DNA from: Macrophomina tecta
Taxonomy: Eukaryota > Ascomycota > Dothideomycetes > Botryosphaeriales > Botryosphaeriaceae
Length of the DNA stretch: 64,000 nucleotides
Assembly: GCA_024180945.1 (NCBI GenBank)
Contig: JAKSGN010000007.1
Coordinates: 3,100,001 to 3,164,000, forward strand
Direction of reading: 5' to 3'
Positions 1-13,135 of the stretch are shown one piece after another; the stretch's first letter is position 1, and every line of letters begins with the position of its first letter. The position numbers and the translations under genes are program-made. Below the pieces are notes generated by a model. That model saw only the letters and a list, made by a program, of their open reading frames with translations. It made no database searches and was not told the DNA's origin.

Positions 1-909
1 ATCTTTGCCGGTGTTTGCACCAAGACCAATGGACCCTAGCCAGCCAGAGGCGGCGGCGGTGGCACTGTTGGTATTTGCCTCGGCACTGACGCCCGGGCGG
101 CCTCCCTGAGTCAAGATGAGATTCCCAGCCAATCCTCCAGAGATATAACTTCTGTCGCTTTTGTACTCGGGAGACAGAGCGACCGAGTTGATGGGCCTGC
201 GGAAGTTCCTAAGGGTGACATCCTTCTGATCCACCAGAGAGGAGACGCAAACGTGGCCATCAATTGACGAAGTTGCAATATAAATTGAGTTGGATGGAGT
301 GGCTGGGACGGGCGGCTGTCGTGGCGTTCTGGACGGCGGGGTGGATACTGTTGATGCGGCCGTGCTGCGCCTCTCTGGTGAATGTACGGGCTCGGTTGCA
401 GTCCTCGTCACGGCATCGAATCTCGCGTCGGGCAATGGCGGAGGGAAAGGGGACATGGACACGGAGGTGACTGAGGCTGAATGTGCGTGGTAGAAGCGCA
501 GGGACTGAAACGCGGGCAAAGACAGCACATTCTGTTGCACGTTAGCTGAATTGGCAAGGACAGATGGACTGGACTTACAATGTTTCCATTGTGGGTGCCT
601 ATAATCTATAGAAGCTTAGTATACCTCATCAGGCGCAGCTATATTGCGCATTTGGCCAGAGCATACCATCTTGTCACCGCCGACGACGAAACTGCTCGTG
701 GCATCGCCACTGCGGTAGACGGAGCCCAAGATGCTGGTGAGGCGATCATACTTCAGCTTGGGCTCCTCGTCTTCCTCATCCTCATCGTCTTCGTCCTCAT
801 CGCGGTCCGTCCCTGGGTCGCCGGCAGTGCTGGGCTCGTCGGTGGTGCTGTGGCCGTCGTGGAGGTGGGCGACAGCATCGTCATGGAGTCCATTGGGTTG
901 CGCAGCCAT
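1..909 (-). CDS. VPS41: VPS41, HOPS complex subunit (5' part, runs off the left edge)
   Basis: N-terminal 267 codons of a Vps41 homologue, the HOPS subunit that tethers late endosomes and AP-3 vesicles to the vacuole. Exons are 909..667, 605..579 and 531..1, with introns of 61 and 47 nt. Splicing joins GGDKM to IIGTHNGNI and then to NVLSLPAFQSLRFYHAH, the characteristic start of the Vps41 beta-propeller. A very acidic stretch (Asp/Glu at about residues 25-40) comes just before the propeller, as is usual in fungal Vps41. The Met at 909 is chosen because it directly precedes the acidic region; an in-frame Met lies 47 codons upstream. Frame stays open to base 1, so most of the propeller and the TPR/CHCR and RING parts lie outside. 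Divergent from the DUF155 gene at 1225. Confidence 0.92.
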
Positions 910-1224
910 GCTGGGGGCATGGTCTGCAGCGGCAAGAGCTGACGCGAGATGGATGAGGTGTCGTGCGCGCGTGAGGTTGTTGGTGTTGACGAACAGCTCA
1001 TGACGCTGGCGGGCACCGGCCCTTGGCTGCTGATCCCGGCTGCAGGCCAAGCCCCAGCCCTCTGCTCCGAGCTGCCCGCCAGAACGTGCTCTGCATGCCC
1101 GGCAACTACTTCAAACCATCGTCAGAGCTTCTGACTTTCTGCCCACGCATCACTCCAACCTCTCCGTGACCCCGAGGCGCGCCTCTCTTTCCGGACCTAT
1201 GCATCCCGTCAAACTGGCCTGGCG
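910..1224. promoter_or_regulatory. Divergent intergenic region between VPS41 and the DUF155 gene
   Basis: A 315 bp head-to-head spacer that must hold both 5' UTRs and promoters. No TATA box or clear binding site stands out. It is C/T-rich on the strand leading into the DUF155 gene. Confidence 0.5.
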
Positions 1225-2629
1225 ATGAGTTTCCTTCGCTGTCATGCTTTAACCTTCGGCGCTCTAATTGCGCATCCCAAGCCCTCTGCGCTGCCTTCCT
1301 ACCGTCGTCCGCTTGCCCATTGCACGCCCGTGGTACATCTCCACGCCACCCGCCAATTGTCCGGTTCCGCATGGAGGTTAAGGAGCCAGGCAAAAGATGA
1401 AGGACAATCAAACACTGCGGCAAGCGAAGAAGTGACACAGCAAGAAGTGAAGCGCGCGCGAGGCTCGGCCGTCACATCTCCAACCCTCAGAAAAGTCGCC
1501 GTCGAAGCCCAGCGCAAGAGGATGAGGGCAAAGTCTGCCATCCCGAACCCGGATGAGACCAAGGTATACCTTTCGTTCTTGTCCCAAAGTTCTTGTTCTC
1601 ACTCGTAACCAGAAAATCACGGCATACTGCGCTGCGGAAAGATACAACATCTTCGAAGTTGCCCGTTTGGTCCGCACCGAGGGCTATGAGGTCGATCCGT
1701 ATGGCACCGGCTTGTACCCCCAAGTCGTCCACATCCAGGTCAACAATGCACTTGAGAGCAAGGAGACGGGTGACATTCTCATCTTCCCGTCGGGCACACT
1801 TGTAGCATGGAACGTTCCAGAAAGATTATCTTTCCGGCTAGTCCACAAGACTCTGGTTTCTGCAGCCGAAGGACCCCATATGGAAAGCATTGAGACGGAA
1901 GATTTGGCCTATGTCGAGGATCCAACGAGGAGCTCCAGCGACGTTTCTGGGGACACCATTATTCTCGGCACTGGCAGCCCTGAGGACGACACTTCCAGGC
2001 AATCTAGCCAAGCGGACGGACAAGAGTCTTCTGCCCACGAGGTCGATACAGTTCTGGCCAAAATTGCTTTCTCCTCCGGATTAGCGCGCTCCACTAAACT
2101 GGCAGTACTTGAAGACCTGCTGGACAAATACTTCGATTCAACCCGCGCCATCCCCACGGTCCTGTCCAAGGGCGAACGCTTGCGATTCAGCCGCAGGTTC
2201 ATCTTGGGGAAGACGGGCGAGCTCCTGAACATTCGAGCCCAACTCAACCTTTACTCTGAGCTGACCGATGCTCTACCAGACATCTTCTGGGACAGTAGAC
2301 ACGAACTGGGCTTGGAGGATTACTACACCAAAATTGGACGGGCCCTGGATGTATCCGTGCGGATCAAAGCACTCAACGACAAACTAACCTACGCCCAAGA
2401 AATTGCTCAAGTCTTGAGTGATCGTTTAGAAGAGAAGCATGGCCACTTCCTTGAGTGGATTATCATTTACTTGATTGCTTTCGAGATCCTCTTGGAGATA
2501 AACCGTTTATTCAAAGAATGGGAAGACGCATCCGACCCGGAGAGTACGGCTAATTTGTTGAAGCTGTACTTGAAAGAAGAGCTTGCGAAAGAGACGAGAA
2601 GCGAGGAACGAGTATCTTCAACTTCATGA
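1225..2629 (+). CDS. DUF155 / RMND1-family protein, probably mitochondrial
   Basis: Exons 1225..1563 and 1613..2629 (intron 49 nt, GTATAC..CCAG) give 451 residues. The N-terminus is rich in Arg, Ser and His with few acidic residues, like a mitochondrial presequence. The C-terminal half has the hallmark DUF155 block: a Trp-Asp-Ser-Arg-His-Glu motif, a helical segment (YTKIGRALDVSVRIKALND), and a final hydrophobic helix around EWIIIYLIAFEILLEI that looks membrane-inserted. Known relatives are yeast Rmd1, Rmd8 and the mitochondrial YDR282C (Mrx10), and human RMND1, which supports mitochondrial translation. The presequence points to the mitochondrial branch; that placement is inference. Family membership is strong, molecular function is not known from sequence. 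Confidence 0.9.
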
Positions 2630-3423
2630 ACCTGGTTTGTTGTAGCTTAAGCTAATGGAGTTCGCTCGATCTGGAGTGGAAAAATGTTTTTGGTATATCA
2701 ACTGGCGTAGAGCATTCACCGGCAAGTTTCGATACCCCTCTCAGATCCTTTCACAAGAATCCATCTTCTATTATATATGTCTTCATTCACCCTTTGTTGC
2801 TCTTCGCTGTCCAAAAGACGGAGCTCCCATCAATTCAGCATCCAACAAGCTTGAAACTTACTGCTTCTACGTGGATGTCTGTACGATTTTCTCCGGTAAG
2901 GTACTCCCAATTTCGCGGGCTACGCTGCTACCGCGTCTGGCAAGATCAAAGTAGGGGAGGCTTCGTCGCGTATGCTGTAGCGACCAATTCAATTTCTCAA
3001 GAACACCTGTGCATCTGCATAAGAAACACTGAGTGCTCACTAGATAATAGACGCACTCCAATACAACGTGTAGCCGCAGAAGACTACTTACCAAATTGAT
3101 AGAAGAATTCCTAGAGGTCAGAAATATGTGCTACCAGTCAAGTACCTGATACTCCTGCAGGTCATTTCTGACAAAAGTGCAAGTTTCGAATTTGATTCGC
3201 TGCAACGAGCACTTGTGTCAGTGAAGAAAAGGAGCCAAGAAGCCCGGGGGCCTGGTGATTGTGAGCGCGCAGAGTTTCGTGAATGAGAATGTCTTCATCT
3301 CTGCTGAATAAAGTTGTTACGAATGGATATCTGTGTGAGAACACCGCAGCCTACCGAGGCAAAAAAAAAAAAGTGTAAGGAGCTCGAACCGGTCACACGC
3401 CTGCAAATTCCACCGAAAAAAGA
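2630..3423. other. Intergenic region, no gene seen
   Basis: About 0.8 kb between the convergent ends of the DUF155 and 2EXR genes. Open frames are short and overlap on both strands without a recognisable protein. An A12 run sits near 3361. Probably 3' UTRs and spacer. Confidence 0.5.
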
Positions 3424-4650
3424 TTATCTCAACCTTCCCACGTACTCATCATCATCATCATCTTCTTCTTCTTCCTTCACGTCCAGTTCTTCATCTTCAT
3501 CTTCATCCCCGTTCGCGCCCACCGTCATCAGCCTCACAAACTCCCGGCTAAACTCCTCCCAATTCTCATTGCCAACTTGCCACTTCTCACCCCACCTCTC
3601 CACCCCCTTCGACAGCACGCTTAACACCTCCGCCACCCCTCCCTCCTTCGTCGCCGCCAACACATCCAGCCACTGATATGCCCAGCGGTAGATGCGACGC
3701 GCCTCCCACCGCGGCTGGCGCTCATAGGTCCAGTGCCAGAAGCGGAACTCGCGGACGCCCGTGCAGCCTTCCGCCATGATGCCAAATACAGCGCTATTGA
3801 AGGCGCAGCAGTAGCTGCGGCGAGCGAACCAACTCGACAGCTCTACACTGCGCAGCAGGCCCCGGGTGGGGCGCGAGAGCTGGTTGACGAAAGTGTGCAT
3901 AGCGACGGGGTCGCTGAATCTGAAGCGGTTGGCGCTATAGAGGACGGGTGCCGCTTCGGCGTGGATCTGCTTGTTGACGCCGAGGAGGGAGGCAGCGATG
4001 GGGTTCACCTCGTAGCGTTTGGAGCAGTTGGTTCGATCGGCACGGCGGGCGTGGTGACGGTAGCGGGCTTGTGTTTCGATGATGTAGATGGTCTTGGAGG
4101 TGTAGGGCTCTTTGTCGGGGATGTGGACGGTTGTGGGACTGCCGACGGCGTATTCGTATATCATGTCGCGGAGCTCGCGGGGCAGCGAGAGGAATGGGAA
4201 GATGCGGCGTTTGGGGAGAGGACGATCAATCTTTGTCTTCTGTTGGTTGAATTGATGTGTTCAGCACGAGTAGGAGAGGACGAAGTACGAATTGAGGCTC
4301 ACCTTCTGTGCTATGGCGCTCTCGTTGTTGTCATCGGAGTCGTAGAAAGCACTGTCGTCCGATTCCTCCACATCGGCATACGAGATTTGCTTTCTTGCAC
4401 GCTTGGGGTAATCTCGCCAGTGTGGGATATCATCACGCTTGCGCTTCTTCGGTGGCGCAGAAGGGTCCTTTGAAGGTGCAGTAGGTTCTGTTGTCGACTC
4501 CGCGGCGGCCAAGATGGGTAACACAGGCTTGTTCATAGACTGGGGCAGGAAATGCGAGAACGGGCCAGGATCCACAAGACCATTGAGCTTAAAGGGTTCG
4601 ACAAGTTTTGGCGGGCCCTGCCTCTTGGTGCGACGTCCTCTACTGGTCAT
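3424..4650 (-). CDS. 2EXR-domain (F-box-like) protein
   Basis: Exons 4650..4303 and 4239..3424 (intron 63 nt, GTGAGC..ACAG) give 387 residues. Just after the junction comes FPFLSLPRELRDMIYEYAV, the signature of the fungal 2EXR family: a short F-box-like helix pair followed by a region with the INRQIH-type motif (here VNKQIHAEAAPVLYSANRF). The N-terminal 116 residues are basic and disordered, with a likely nuclear signal PPKKRKRDD. The C-terminal 30 residues are almost all Asp/Glu; the matching DNA is a TCA/TCT-rich microsatellite near 3445-3510. 2EXR proteins are greatly expanded in Pezizomycotina and mostly uncharacterised; a role in substrate recognition is only inferred from F-box likeness. 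Confidence 0.88.
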
Positions 4651-5116
4651 GGCGATAATTTTGTGCGTTCAAGGTTGAAATTGGGCAAAAAAGATGTAGA
4701 GGGGGAGACGCGTCTTGTCTCGATCTTGGAGACGCGTCGTTCGATCGCGCGGTCAGGTGCTTTTAAATGTGCGGTTTATGGGCGTTGGCTGGATGTGGCA
4801 TTGCTGTTAGCGTAGGCTGCAATCAGGCAGCATTTCCCGAAGCGGGAAGGCCTGAGGCTTCAACACGAGCCTCCCTGTCACCAACCGCGTGGCTGTTCAC
4901 GGTGGCGCTTTAGTAGCCACGATGGATCAAGGGCCCTGTCTCGCGCAGCACAAATGACAGAGCGGATTGAGACGCATGGAGATCCCCTGAACTTACGGTG
5001 TATTCTCACTCAGCGTTCGCATAAGAAGCAACAATGGGTGTCATGGAGCATTGCGCTTCCGGTCTCGGACAAAATGACAAGACCCAAGGAACCTTCGGGA
5101 CTTTATCTTCTCGAAA
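4651..5116. other. Intergenic region, no gene seen
   Basis: About 470 bp upstream of the 2EXR gene and downstream of the next minus-strand gene. No convincing coding frame, RNA or repeat was recognised. Confidence 0.5.
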
Positions 5117-6463
5117 TTACATCCCGAACGTACCCAATACATTCTCCAAAGACTGTCCCTTGGTTGCACGCAACTTCCGCCTCTTCTTTGGCGGCTCTAT
5201 GCTTTTTTGTAGTTCTTTCCTCTGGATATCCCCGACGGTCGAAGGAACATCGCGTAAGAACCAACGGGTGGTGCATCTCAAATCTAGCGGGAACTCAGTC
5301 GAGCGTTTGTACAGCGAGAGCACCGGTTCTTCCTTGGCTTGCGCATTTTCAGAGTGAACAGCGGGAGATGCTGCGCGTTGGTAGTAAGCGCGCATAGCAT
5401 CGTGTGGATTGGCAGAGAAAGTCCATTCGATGTCCAATTCATGGCTTCGCTCGTCCCTAACATCGATATCAGTGTTCTGCGTCCACCTCTTTACTCTTAA
5501 AATCTCTCTTACTGACCCACTACAATGCTTCCATCCTTCGCGCTCAACCTGAGCCAAGTCAACATTGCATCCAGTCATATTACAGAGTGTCAGAGCTGGA
5601 AGCACACGGAGGTAGTGCAGCGAGCGCTCAGTTATCCAAGATTGGCCGATGAAAACGATAACGCGCATCCTTGAGAATGCGTTGTTCTCCTCCGCTGCCT
5701 CGCTCCAACCTCTCACCACGCGGTCATCCAGATTGGACTTTGTAGATGTAGGGCCAAAAATGCCAAGAACACCCAAGTTCTTAATCTTCTGCAGATTACC
5801 CCAGTCTGACTTGGAAAGGTCGGGATCCTGCAGCATCAGATGGGTGATCCATTCAAAGTTTGAAGCAGTGATTTGCTTTATGATCTCGTCGAATGTATAA
5901 TGGACATTAGAATCCAGCAGAGGCACTTTACGCGTCTCACGGAAGGCATTCCTTTCCTCAGGGTATGCCCTGACAAAAAGGCGCCAGATGCGCAGGGAAT
6001 CTAGGCGGAAATGTCGGACTTGAGCCCAAATTTTTCGACCAATAGTCCAGGGAAGACAAGTCAGAGTCTGATGATCGAGCATGTCGAGCTGCAGAAGCAC
6101 AGAGCGAATAGCAATTTGCTCAAGACTAGCAACTCCGTCCGACTCCATGTTCCGAAAACTGACAAGATCAGCGACGCTTCCTGTGGTAGCAGTCACCCAC
6201 GATGGAACCATCGAAGTCATGCCGCAGCGCGCCTCAGAGAATACCTGGCCGCTCTCTGGATCAAAAGCATCATGTGCGGGCCGGACTCTTCGGAACGAGA
6301 TGAGGCGTGATATGAAACCGTCCGGTCGTCTCTGCATGTCGTCGGCTGCAGTGGCGCGCGAGGCGGGTGGAGAAGGGTGGGCGAGCGAAGATGCATTCGT
6401 TGCACGGTGAGAACATAAGAGAATGTTGAAAGCCAAGCAGCAGCGACCCTTGGACTTTGGCAT
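5117..6463 (-). CDS. Uncharacterised 448-residue protein
   Basis: A single open frame of 448 codons with balanced amino-acid use and no low-complexity core, so very likely real. I do not recognise the family. The middle alternates hydrophobic and charged residues, with WITHLMLQDPDLS and a leucine-rich ILGV segment that faintly recalls the LRR-like tails of fungal F-box proteins, but no F-box is clear. Near the C-terminus lies a bipartite-like nuclear signal, PPKKRRKLRATKGQ. The first 40 residues look less conserved in character, and the true start could be the Met about 42 codons in (MQRRPDGF). Its start is only 202 bp from the divergent J-protein gene. Confidence 0.72.
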   Translation of the reverse strand: MPKSKGRCCLAFNILLCSHRATNASSLAHPSPPASRATAADDMQRRPDGFISRLISFRRVRPAHDAFDPESGQVFSEARCGMTSMVPSWVTATTGSVADLVSFRNMESDGVASLEQIAIRSVLLQLDMLDHQTLTCLPWTIGRKIWAQVRHFRLDSLRIWRLFVRAYPEERNAFRETRKVPLLDSNVHYTFDEIIKQITASNFEWITHLMLQDPDLSKSDWGNLQKIKNLGVLGIFGPTSTKSNLDDRVVRGWSEAAEENNAFSRMRVIVFIGQSWITERSLHYLRVLPALTLCNMTGCNVDLAQVEREGWKHCSGSVREILRVKRWTQNTDIDVRDERSHELDIEWTFSANPHDAMRAYYQRAASPAVHSENAQAKEEPVLSLYKRSTEFPLDLRCTTRWFLRDVPSTVGDIQRKELQKSIEPPKKRRKLRATKGQSLENVLGTFGM

Positions 6464-6665
6464 GCGAAGTGGTCAGGAGAACGGCCTTATATTTGTGCAG
6501 GCGGAGCCGACTTATCGATACGCGCCTCCCACGCCCGCCGCCGATGCTGCCGCGCCATTGACTCGACTCCGCAATCGTTCCTCCGTCTTAACCACCACTT
6601 CCCCTCCCTCCTCTTGCGCCCAGATGCTGCTGGAGACATGTACCCCGCAGTAACCTCTGCAGAAG
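6464..6665. promoter_or_regulatory. Short divergent promoter, unknown protein / J protein
   Basis: 202 bp separate the two start codons. The 3' half is C/T-rich toward the J-protein gene. No clear TATA element. Confidence 0.45.
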
Positions 6666-7586
6666 ATGCTCCTCAAGAAGCCCGGCTTCCTCCTCTGCTC
6701 CTATCAAGGCTTCCAATGCGCTTGCAGCCCGCCGCCACCTTCTAGTGCGTCATCGACTTCCCGACGCACACGACCACAGCCCACCCACCTTAGAACGTAT
6801 GCCGATATCGCCAGCTCAAACACCTCTTGCAATGGAGAGCATTTCCCATGGCCACAAGGCATGGTTGCGGGGAAGCTGCCAACACCCTATGAGATCTTCA
6901 ACTTGCGGAAGGGCTCGCCTTACAATAAGCGCGCATTCTACGAGCTTGTGAAGATATACCACCCGGATCGCAATCTCCCCTCGGACGTCCGCTCCGATCT
7001 CTGCCCTCACGCTGTCCGCCTCGAGCGTTACCGCCTCATTGTTGCCGCCCACACAATTCTATCTGACCCGGTGAAGCGCACTGCGTACGATCGATATGGC
7101 GCTGGTTGGGGTAGCGCTAGGGATATAAACGCGCCCGCATATGAGCGGGCCTATCAGTGGAAGCCCGGGCAGGATCCGACAGCGAATGCGACATGGGAAG
7201 ACTGGGAACGGTGGTACAACCGCGACCAGAAAAGTGACCAACATCCGATATTCTTCTCAAATGGCACGTTTGTAGGGCTTGTGGTACTTGCCGCTGCCCT
7301 TGGAGGCTATGGGCAAGCGACTCGTGCAGGGCAGTGGGGAAACACCATGGTCGAGCAGAGGGACATTGTACATGCTGAGACAAGCAAAGAACTGAGACGG
7401 GTCAGGGAGGCAGCCATGGCTTGCGGAGATCGCGAGCAAAGGATCCAGAGTTTCCTGCGGCATAGGGATGCCGCCACACATGGCGAGGAGGCTTATCGGC
7501 GGATGCTTCCGTATAAGGATATCTGCTCCAGCGAGGATGTCAAGCGGGTTGATGTCGCTGGCATCCATGAGAAGACCCTCCCATGA
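6666..7586 (+). CDS. J-domain (DnaJ/Hsp40) membrane protein
   Basis: An intronless 306-codon frame. A J domain spans roughly residues 72-145: TPYEIFNLRKG helix I, YELVKIY helix II, the catalytic His-Pro-Asp at 99-101, and SDPVKRTAYDRYG closing helix IV. It is followed by a Trp-rich linker and one hydrophobic segment (FVGLVVLAAALGGYG, about residues 200-215), then a charged tail. The N-terminus has Cys/Ser and Arg but no acidic residues, compatible with mitochondrial or ER targeting. J proteins stimulate the ATPase of a partner Hsp70; a single membrane span suggests organelle-surface recruitment. The Hsp70 partner cannot be told from sequence. Confidence 0.9.
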   Translation: MLLKKPGFLLCSYQGFQCACSPPPPSSASSTSRRTRPQPTHLRTYADIASSNTSCNGEHFPWPQGMVAGKLPTPYEIFNLRKGSPYNKRAFYELVKIYHPDRNLPSDVRSDLCPHAVRLERYRLIVAAHTILSDPVKRTAYDRYGAGWGSARDINAPAYERAYQWKPGQDPTANATWEDWERWYNRDQKSDQHPIFFSNGTFVGLVVLAAALGGYGQATRAGQWGNTMVEQRDIVHAETSKELRRVREAAMACGDREQRIQSFLRHRDAATHGEEAYRRMLPYKDICSSEDVKRVDVAGIHEKTLP

Positions 7587-8124
7587 TTGCAATCTTCGTT
7601 GGCCATGCTTCGGCTTACTACGCGTCTCTTGGTGGTCGAATAAGAGCCAAGGGCTATGGCGTTGTTGGGTTCTGAGTTTCTTTGTCATTTTTAGCAAGTA
7701 CCAGGAACGAGCTGAATACATTCTGACCGGTGTCACCGTTCGTGCCTCTGTGCTCAGCGTCGCCACATCCGACCACTGGCCGCATTGCGGCCTTGGATTT
7801 CCGTGGCCATGGCGAGTTACTGGTTGCCGCCAAACCCGACGTCATCGCCATTCCCATTGGCAACCATGGCAGAAGAGGTGTCTACAGGTGGAGCAACTGA
7901 CAAGGCAGCAACAGGGAGAAGAGCTGACCAACTCCCATCGAACAAGCTCATCCTCGTTGCTACCTTGACCCCACCAGGTAAATGGAGGCATGAGTCGCTG
8001 CAGCGCTTCGACGGCATCTTTGAGTGGCGCCAGCGAGTAAGATCATCAGCCTCGACCCGTTAAACCTGTTTCAGCCTGTGCTCGGAAAGGGTTGCTCGAC
8101 CGGCGCTGCGCCACAGATGTTACG
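7587..8124. other. Intergenic region upstream of the chitinase
   Basis: About 540 bp with no recognisable gene. It contains 3' sequence of the J-protein gene and the chitinase promoter. Several short frames are open on both strands but none resembles a protein. Confidence 0.45.
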
Positions 8125-9764
<1,640 letters not shown>

Positions 9765-11472
9765 ACTTGACGGTTTTGATGGAAGAGGAGAGTGTTGGGT
9801 TGGAAAGCCTGAGGGACATGCTGTATTGTTTGAAATCTCTAAGCGCTACCGGTGCAGTATCCGTGATATACTCGAGTTGCAGGCCAACCTGGCAAGTCAT
9901 TGATTAGAAAGCCAGCCATGAGCTAGTTTTTACATGTATGCGGCGCTCTTGGTTTGATGAGTCCTGTTGTGAATGGGTCCCTCCTGCGTTCGAGGTCCGA
10001 CGGTCAACAAGGCGATAGTACTCGTGCCGTTGGAAAAGACCAAGTTTGCGAAAGGCGGTATGTAGCAGGAACCATGCATGTACAGCTGGAGATCTTATGC
10101 TGTGAGTACTCATAGCCGCGGAAACTGCAAGATGAGATGGCTGCGGTGTTACTGAAGGTGGCGGGATAAGCCCGACCTTTTCGAGCAGCAGGAGCACGTC
10201 CAGTCCGGCACTCGGTGTGTTCGGAGAGTCCGTGTGACGGGCGGTTGCATCAGACTAGAGTTGCATGGGGCTGCTTATGTTGCAAATGATTCGACTCAGA
10301 TGCAGCCCGTAAGAGTCTTATCCGCTTTGAACTTCCCGAATTCGGGCTCAGCAACCGTCTTCCAATAGGGGTGATTGCACAAACCAGCCCCGCTGAGTCA
10401 GATTGAGAATAGAAACAACACGTATGTATTTCGCTATCTAGTGCAGGTATTTCTCCCCATGCGGGAAGCCCGGTCGTGTTCCTTCGCCATGGGCATGCTC
10501 AAACGACTAACGAGCTGCAGCGACTGACAGGATAGACTTAAGAATTTTGGTCGCAAGCGGTTGAGTTTAGCTTAGTGATCTTCCCGCGGCTTTCGTGCGA
10601 AAGAGACATATCTTCCGCGGCTTGCGTGCCGAAGGCATATGACAGCTCGGATCATACGAAATATCCTAGCCGGTTCTGGCTGCGCGTTTGCTATGGTACT
10701 TGGCACGTACGAGCGACTGAGGGAGGCTGCAGCACTCATGACCAAGTAGGGCAGTGCCAGATGGCGAAGGCATGGCGCGACTTTTTGATGAAATGGGTAC
10801 CAAGGCGCACGGCAGCACGAGGCGCAGGGGGGTACAACACGACGTGCTACACCAGACAGCAAGCGGGTGACGGTTCAATAATTGGGCCGACGGCGGGGAA
10901 AGACACACGACGAGCCGGCGCCGCGGGGCCTGTCGGATCGGCCAATCAGACCAGGCTAAATACAGTAGGCTTCTCTCTGCCGCTTCTCGCCCTACGGCAT
11001 GCTCCCATTGCGGTCCACAATGCTGCTCCCAGTCAAGCTTCCCAGGCGGCGGACCCGTGCTGCCGCACGCCAGTGGCGCTGCTGCCCCCACCGCCTGCCT
11101 TCCGCCGCGCTGTTTTTGCCTTTTTCGGTCTAGCCACCAGCATCCTTCTCACACAGCCAACTGCCCCCCCAAGCCTCCATTCCCCGCAACGTTGTTTCGC
11201 TTGGCTCTTCTCTCTTGTCCCGAGACATGAAGTGCCTCTCTCTGCCCTTTTCTACGTGCCGGCCCATGTGATGCCCCGCCGGCAAACGTCAGCCCGATCA
11301 GGAACTCGCTTTATATTCTGCCCCAGGCCCGCCCCATCATATGCAACACTATTGTTTTTTTGTCTGAGTTCAACTCCACTTCTCACAACCTCTTCCCGAA
11401 AGAGTATTTGAGGGCTGCCATTACCACTGCCGTCCACCGTCAGCCGAGCAGCCATTCACCACCAGGGCCAAA
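9765..11472. other. 1.7 kb intergenic region upstream of the P450
   Basis: No recognisable gene. A plus-strand frame at 10575-11411 is open for 278 codons but has no protein character. A CCAAT-type element (ccaatcag) lies near 10940, and C/T-rich DNA runs into the P450 start; this is probably the P450 promoter and 5' UTR. Confidence 0.45.
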
Positions 11473-13135
11473 ATGCAACCCACCGTCTTCCTGGCTCTTT
11501 GGTCTGTCGCAGCCTACATCCTCTACCGCACTATCTCCAGCATTGTCTCTTCTCGAAATGCCGCCCGTAAAGCTCAGGAGCTGGGCTGCAAGCCGGCACC
11601 CATGTTCAACCGCGGCGATCCATGGGGCATCCATAACGTTCGCATGCTTCTGAAAGCCGACAAGGAAAAGCGTCTTCCCGATTACAGCCAGGAGCGCGTG
11701 GAACACATCAGTGAGCGCGAGGGCCGTCTCGTAACCACAATGCAAAACACCATTGCTGGCGAGGACAGTTTCTTTACCATTGAACCCAGGAACATCCAGG
11801 CAATCCTCGCGACACAATTCAAGGACTTTGATTTTGGCCCAAGAAGAAATGGAAATTTCAGGCCACTTTTGGGCCATGGAATCGTAAGTGTCGCCAGGTC
11901 CTCGCAGGTCACAGGTGTTAATTGACAGCCGCGCCTAGTTTGCCTCAGACGGCAAGCAGTGGGAGCACTCTCGGGCCCTTCTGCGTCCGCAGTTCGCCCG
12001 TGAGCAGATCAGCGACCTGAAGCTGGAAGAAGTGCATGTGCAGAACATGCTGAAAGCGCTTCCGTTGAACGCCGATGGCTGGACCGACATCATCGACATC
12101 CAGACTCTGTTCTTCCGTCTCACCATCGACTCGGCAACCGAATTCCTCTTTGGCGAGAGCGTTGATAGCCAACTTCTCGCTCTTCCCAACTACTCTAGTA
12201 ACCGTGGTGATGTACCTCCGGAGCGCGACGAGCGCCTCTTCGCCTACGCTTTCGACAAATCGCAGTGGTACATCGCTCGTGCCGGTCGCTTCGGAAGCAA
12301 GTACTGGCTCGCCCACACGCGTGACTTCAAGAAGCAATGCCACGACGTCCACGCCTTTGTTGACCACTACGTGCAGCTCGCTCTCGCTAAGGATGTGCGC
12401 GAGAAGGAGGTCGAGAAGGGCATGCGCGGGCAAAAGGAGAAATATGTCTTCCTGGACGCACTCGCAGCGCAGACGCGCGATCCAATCCAACTCCGCGACC
12501 AGCTCCTCAACATCCTCCTCGCTGGCCGCGACACCACCGCCTCGCTCTTGTCCTGGCTGTTCCGCCTCCTAGCTCAGCATCCCGAGACCTTCAACAAGCT
12601 CCGCAACGTCATCCTCGAGGAGTTCGGCTCCTACGACTCGGACCCGAACGACATCACGTTTGCGCGCCTCAAGGGATGTTCCTTCCTGCAGCACACGCTC
12701 AACGAGACTCTTCGCCTGTACCCCGTCGTGCCCATGAACGGACGCCGCGCGGCCGTCGACACTACTCTCCCGCTTGGCGGTGGTCCCGATGGTAAGTCGC
12801 CGGTGTTTGTCAAGGCGGGGACGGAGGTCGGATACAGCGTGCACGTCATGCAGCGCCGCAAGGACATCTGGGGCGAAGATGCCGCCGTGTTCAGGCCAGA
12901 GAGGTGGGAGGGCAAGAAGGTCGGCTGGGAGTACCTACCGTTCAATGGCGGCCCGCGCATCTGCATCGGCCAGCAGTTCGCGTTGACGGAGGCGAGTTAT
13001 GTGGTTGTGCGGTTGCTGCAGAGGTTCGATGAACTGCAAGGGTTCGGCATGGACAAGAGGGCGATGCACGGCTTGACATTAACGAATTGTCCGGCCGAGG
13101 GCGTGAAGGTCAAGTTGCGGGCAGCGAAGGCTTGA
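11473..13135 (+). CDS. Cytochrome P450, CYP52-like alkane/fatty-acid hydroxylase
   Basis: Exons 11473..11883 and 11939..13135 (55 nt intron) give 535 residues. There is an N-terminal membrane anchor (VFLALWSVAAYILYRTI), the I-helix oxygen-activation motif AGRDTT near residue 332, the K-helix ETLR, the FRPERW block, and the heme loop FNGGPRICIGQQFA with ligand Cys479. The C-helix WEHSRALLRPQF (just after the intron) and RRDxxxxG-like helix pattern suit the CYP52/CYP539 clan, which omega-hydroxylates n-alkanes and fatty acids at the ER. Substrate choice within the clan is not predictable here. It stands alone: no cluster partners are nearby, which favours primary lipid catabolism over a secondary-metabolite pathway. 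Confidence 0.93.

Noticed and set aside
10575..11411. 278-codon plus-strand open frame
   Set aside because: Amino-acid make-up is erratic, with no domain, and it ends inside the P450 promoter region. It looks like chance openness.
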